This document shows, piece after piece, positions 13,065 through 15,615 of a stretch of DNA of 15,615 nt. The first letter of the stretch is position 1. Each line of letters starts with the position of its first letter. The stretch is taken from contig NZ_CAKUCL010000167.1 in NCBI RefSeq assembly GCF_934643405.1, positions 1 through 15,615 of the forward strand. Reading direction: 5' to 3'. Made by a program: the position numbers and the translations under genes. The notes beneath the pieces are model-generated. The model had not been told where the DNA came from and searched no databases. It saw nothing but the letters and a program-made list of their open reading frames with translations. The stretch comes from an uncultured Actinoplanes sp. (GTDB lineage: Bacteria > Actinomycetota > Actinomycetes > Mycobacteriales > Micromonosporaceae).

Positions 13065-14489
13065 ATGGAGATCGCCAGCGAAACCGAGCGTAAATACGAC
13101 GTTCCCGAGGCGTTCGAGCTCCCCGATCTGACCGGCACGGCCGGGATCAGCAGCACCGGCGGCGCCGAGACCCATGATCTCGACGCCACCTACTTCGACA
13201 CGGACGACCTGGCCCTGTTGACGAACCGCCGGACCCTGCGCCGGCGGATGGGCGGCAGCGACGCCGGCTGGCATCTCAAGACCCCGGGCGGCGCGGGCAG
13301 CCGCACCGAGCATCGGCTCCCGTTGACCGGGGACGGCCCGGACGACCGCGTCCCGGCCGAGCTCACCGGCCTGGTCCGGGCGATCATCCGCCGCCGCGAG
13401 CTCACGCCGGTCGCCCGGCTGCGCACGTACCGGGTGGAGACGCCGCTGCGCGACGCCGAGGGCACCACGCTCGCGCTGGTCGCGCAGGACCGGGTGACCG
13501 CCGAGACCGGCAAGGGCGAACAGAGCTGGCAGGAGATCGAGGTCGAGCTCGTCGGCGGCGACGCCGGGCTGCTCACCGCGGTCGAGCGCCGCCTGCTCGC
13601 GGCGGGCGCCCGGCCGGCCGCCGGCCCGTCCAAGGTCGCCCGGGCCCTCGGCAACCCCACGCCCGCCAAAGCGGCGAAAAAAACGAAAAATCCGGTGCTT
13701 GCGTACGCGCGTGAGCAGCGCGACGCGTTGACCGAATTCGACCCCGGTGTCCGTCAGGGCGACCCGGAAGCGGTCCACAAGATGCGCGTGGCCACCCGCC
13801 GCCTGCGCAGCACCCTGAAGACGTTCAAACGCACCTTCCCCGGCACCGAAGACCTCAACGCCGAACTGAAGTGGCTGGCCGACCTGCTCGGCGCCGTCCG
13901 CGACGGCCAGGTGCAGAAGGGCACGCTGCTCGCCGCCGTGGAAGAGGCCGGACCGCAGTTCGCCGCGTCCGCCGAGCGGATCCGCCGGCACCTCGACGAC
14001 CAGGTCACCAACGGCCAGCAGGCTCTGGTCACGGCGCTGGACGGCGAGCGCTACCTGACGTTGCTGGACCGGATCGATCGGCTCACGGACGACGCCGTAC
14101 CGGAGAAAGATCCTCTCGGCCGTGCCCGCAAGAGCCTGGCGCGGGCCGACGCCCTGCTGGATCAGGCGCTCGCCGACGGGCAGGACGCCGAGCTGCACGA
14201 GGCGCGCAAGGCCTACAAGCGGGCCCGGTACGCCGTGGAGGTCTTCGCCCCCGCCGCCGGGAGTCCCGCGAAGCAGCTGGTCAAGAGGCTGACCGACCTC
14301 CAGGACGTGCTCGGCGCGCACCAGGACTCGGTGGTCGCCCGCGAGATGCTGCACGAGCTGGGGCCGGACGATTTCTGGATGGGCGTGCTGTGGGGCCGGC
14401 AGGAGCAGCTCGGCAAGGACACGTACGCGGCGCTCCCGGTGGTCGTCGAGGAGTCGCGGTGGAAGAAGCTTCGGAAATGGCTCGGCTGA
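13065..14489 (+). CDS. CYTH and CHAD domain protein (polyphosphate-related)
   Basis: This is a 474-residue protein if it starts at ATG 13065 (MEIASETERKYDVP). The CYTH domain occupies about 1-195 and opens with the ExExK signature Glu6-x-Glu8-x-Lys10. It also has RRTLRRRMGG (55-64) and HLKTPGG (70-76), the basic residues of the triphosphate tunnel. A Pro/Lys linker (PTPAKAAKKTKNP, ending near 210) leads to a CHAD domain at about 210-474. CHAD has its conserved histidines in AVHKMRVATRRLR near 238-249 and ELHEARKAYKRARYAVEVF near 376. CYTH tunnels hydrolyse triphosphate compounds or polyphosphate; CHAD domains bind polyphosphate. The ribosome site is weak. The ppk2 gene follows 35 bases later, so the two probably form a polyphosphate operon. 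Confidence 0.93.
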   Translation: MEIASETERKYDVPEAFELPDLTGTAGISSTGGAETHDLDATYFDTDDLALLTNRRTLRRRMGGSDAGWHLKTPGGAGSRTEHRLPLTGDGPDDRVPAELTGLVRAIIRRRELTPVARLRTYRVETPLRDAEGTTLALVAQDRVTAETGKGEQSWQEIEVELVGGDAGLLTAVERRLLAAGARPAAGPSKVARALGNPTPAKAAKKTKNPVLAYAREQRDALTEFDPGVRQGDPEAVHKMRVATRRLRSTLKTFKRTFPGTEDLNAELKWLADLLGAVRDGQVQKGTLLAAVEEAGPQFAASAERIRRHLDDQVTNGQQALVTALDGERYLTLLDRIDRLTDDAVPEKDPLGRARKSLARADALLDQALADGQDAELHEARKAYKRARYAVEVFAPAAGSPAKQLVKRLTDLQDVLGAHQDSVVAREMLHELGPDDFWMGVLWGRQEQLGKDTYAALPVVVEESRWKKLRKWLG

Positions 14490-14511
14490 AGTTCATCGGG
14501 CTGTCAGTTGT

Positions 14512-14542
14512 GGGGTGACCGTCCGTGGGTATCAATTCACCC
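14512..14542 (+). promoter_or_regulatory. Hairpin that could mask the ppk2 ribosome site
   Basis: GGGTGA (14513-14518), which includes the only plausible Shine-Dalgarno sequence for ppk2, is complementary to TCACCC (14537-14542). The 18-base loop contains the GTG start at 14525. If it forms, the stem would hide the ribosome site and gate translation of ppk2. It is only six pairs long, extended by one with a bulged G. Confidence 0.3.
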
Positions 14543-15481
14543 ATGCAGGCCGAGGAAGACCAGATCACCAACCCGTACGACGGACCGATCGCCGAACTCG
14601 ACGGCTACCGGGTGGCCGACGACGATGACGACGACCCGGTGCTGCTCAACGCGGACGGGACCCCGGTGGACACCTGGCGCGAGGACTATCCCTACGACGA
14701 GCGCATGGCGCGGCCCGACTACGACCATCAGAAGCGGCTCCTGCAGATCGAGCTGCTGAAGTTCCAGAACTGGTGCAAGGACACCGGGGAACGGCTGGTG
14801 ATCCTCTTCGAGGGGCGCGACGCGGCGGGCAAGGGCGGCACGATCAAGCGCTTCATGGAGCACCTGAACCCGCGCGGCGCGTCGGTGGTCGCGCTGGAGA
14901 AGCCGAACGAGCGCGAGAGCACCCAGTGGTACTACCAGCGCTACATCAAGCACCTGCCGGCCGCCGGCGAGATCGTGCTGTTCGACCGGTCCTGGTACAA
15001 CCGGGCCGGCGTGGAACGCGTGATGGGCTACTGCACCCGCGCGGAGTATCTCGAGTTCATGCGCCAGACCCCCGAGCTGGAGCGGATGCTGGTCCGCTCC
15101 GGCGTGCACCTGGTCAAGTTCTGGTTCTCGGTCACCCAGGGTGAGCAGCGGACCCGCTTCGCGATCCGCCAGGTCGATCCCGTACGGCAGTGGAAGCTCT
15201 CGCCCAACGACCTGGCCTCGCTCGACAAGTGGGGGGACTACACCGAGGCCAAGGAGGCGATGTTCTTCTACACCGACACCGCCGACGCGCCGTGGACGGT
15301 GGTGAAGAGCAACGACAAGAAGCGCGCCCGGCTGGAGGCGATGCGGTACGTGCTCAACCGTTTCGCCTACTCGGACAAGGACACCGATGTGGTCGGGACC
15401 CCGGACCCGCAGATCGTCGGCCCGGCGTCGCTGGCCGTGGAGGGCACCGAGATGTCGCCGCGCGTATTCCCTCGCCTGTAG
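14525..15481 (+). CDS. ppk2: Polyphosphate kinase 2
   Basis: This 318-residue protein is of single-domain PPK2 length. Walker A is EGRDAAGKGGT (96-106). The Walker B/lid region is VLFDRSWYNRAGVERVMGY (151-169), with Asp154 and Arg155. Other family blocks are LEKPNERESTQWYYQRY near 124-140, WFSVTQGEQRTRF in the middle, and the C-terminal PWTVVKSNDKKRARLEAMRYVL. PPK2 enzymes move phosphate between polyphosphate and nucleotides. This one has a single domain, but I cannot assign the class (NDP or NMP substrate) from the sequence. The N-terminal 60 residues are acidic, with a run of six Asp at 32-37. The GTG at 14525 is favoured by GGGGTGA six bases upstream; ATG 14543 is the alternative. It follows the CYTH-CHAD gene. 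Confidence 0.95.
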   Translation: MGINSPMQAEEDQITNPYDGPIAELDGYRVADDDDDDPVLLNADGTPVDTWREDYPYDERMARPDYDHQKRLLQIELLKFQNWCKDTGERLVILFEGRDAAGKGGTIKRFMEHLNPRGASVVALEKPNERESTQWYYQRYIKHLPAAGEIVLFDRSWYNRAGVERVMGYCTRAEYLEFMRQTPELERMLVRSGVHLVKFWFSVTQGEQRTRFAIRQVDPVRQWKLSPNDLASLDKWGDYTEAKEAMFFYTDTADAPWTVVKSNDKKRARLEAMRYVLNRFAYSDKDTDVVGTPDPQIVGPASLAVEGTEMSPRVFPRL

Positions 15482-15495
15482 TGACATCAAAATCA

Positions 15496-15525
15496 TTGGC
15501 GGCGGGGCCCTCGGCTGGATAACGT
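15496..15525 (+). promoter_or_regulatory. Promoter of a gene beyond the window
   Basis: TTGGCG (15496-15501) and TAACGT (15520-15525) are separated by 18 bases, a reasonable sigma-70-type promoter. Transcription would start near 15532, just before the ribosome site of the short leader ORF. Confidence 0.45.
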
Positions 15526-15556
15526 GGCCGTACACGTGAAGGGAGGTGGTCCGAAG

Positions 15557-15595
15557 TTGTATAGCAACGGGACTCGTGAGGTGGCTGTCCGCTAG
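15557..15595 (+). CDS. Possible 12-residue leader peptide
   Basis: A strong AAGGGAGGT site (15539-15547) is followed by a TTG codon and the short frame MYSNGTREVAVR, ending at TAG 15593-15595. It lies just downstream of a plausible promoter. No single amino acid is enriched, so simple amino-acid attenuation is not evident. Hairpin arms overlap its end and follow it. It may be a translated regulatory leader of the gene to the right, or a fortuitous frame behind a misleading ribosome site. Confidence 0.4.
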   Translation: MYSNGTREVAVR

Positions 15596-15612
15596 CCGCT
15601 GTCCTCGACAGC
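15584..15612 (+). promoter_or_regulatory. Competing hairpins after the leader ORF
   Basis: GCTGTC occurs twice (15584-15589 and 15598-15603), and both copies can pair with GACAGC (15607-15612). The near copy gives a tight six-pair stem with a three-base loop; the far copy overlaps the last codons of the leader ORF. A ribosome on the leader would block the far copy, so this could act as an attenuator-like switch. The window ends before any downstream gene is visible. Confidence 0.4.
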
Positions 15613-15615
15613 TTC

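Noticed and set aside
12945..14354. Upstream part of a 526-codon minus-strand frame
   Set aside because: It is antisense to the CYTH-CHAD gene. Only the last 56 codons, with their own ribosome site and signal sequence, are kept as a gene.

Overview
The window reads as ordinary chromosome of a high-GC actinobacterium, most likely Micromonosporaceae (Actinoplanes-like). The signs are the very high G+C, strong third-position GC bias that creates long antisense shadow ORFs, frequent GTG starts, several apparently leaderless promoters, and a gene set typical of that group. The genus is an inference from gene content, not from a search. I see no phage, IS element, CRISPR array, tRNA or rRNA.

Layout. 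1-1540: a minus-strand pair, an RHH (HicB/Arc-type) DNA-binding protein followed by a DUF4097 beta-repeat protein, with a cluster of TGCCA-N3-TGGCA palindromes upstream. 1573-2575: a plus-strand Bax inhibitor-1/YccA membrane protein ending near a 16-bp inverted repeat. 2627-2917: a small unknown protein. 2981-6181: a minus-strand run of SGNH hydrolase, SGNH hydrolase and thiolase. 6326-8032: a plus-strand YkvA/DUF1232 protein and cystathionine beta-synthase (cbs). As I recall it, the M. tuberculosis fadA3-Rv1075c-lipU-cbs region has a similar arrangement; here there are two SGNH paralogues. 8102-9046: an HtrA-like S1C protease without a visible secretion signal. 9271-9558: a small Cys-motif protein. 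9819-11481: a GNAT acetyltransferase overlapping the end of a truncated, motif-damaged AMP-binding ligase. 11576-12780: an orphan HExxH zincin-like protein divergent from a small helical protein. 12774-12944: a 56-residue signal-peptide protein. 13065-15481: a polyphosphate module, CYTH-CHAD protein plus PPK2. 15496-15615: a promoter, a 12-codon leader ORF and competing hairpins that seem to be the 5' leader of a gene beyond the window.

How the genes work together. The clearest functional groupings are polyphosphate handling (CYTH-CHAD with PPK2), the acyl/SGNH/thiolase group beside cbs, and the RHH-DUF4097 pair, which is probably a self-regulated two-gene unit. Nothing here is plainly a large new system. 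The best leads are the RHH/DUF4097 pair with its operator-like repeats, the degenerate ligase, the SGNH hydrolase with a substituted oxyanion-hole residue, the orphan zincin, and the leader peptide at the right edge.
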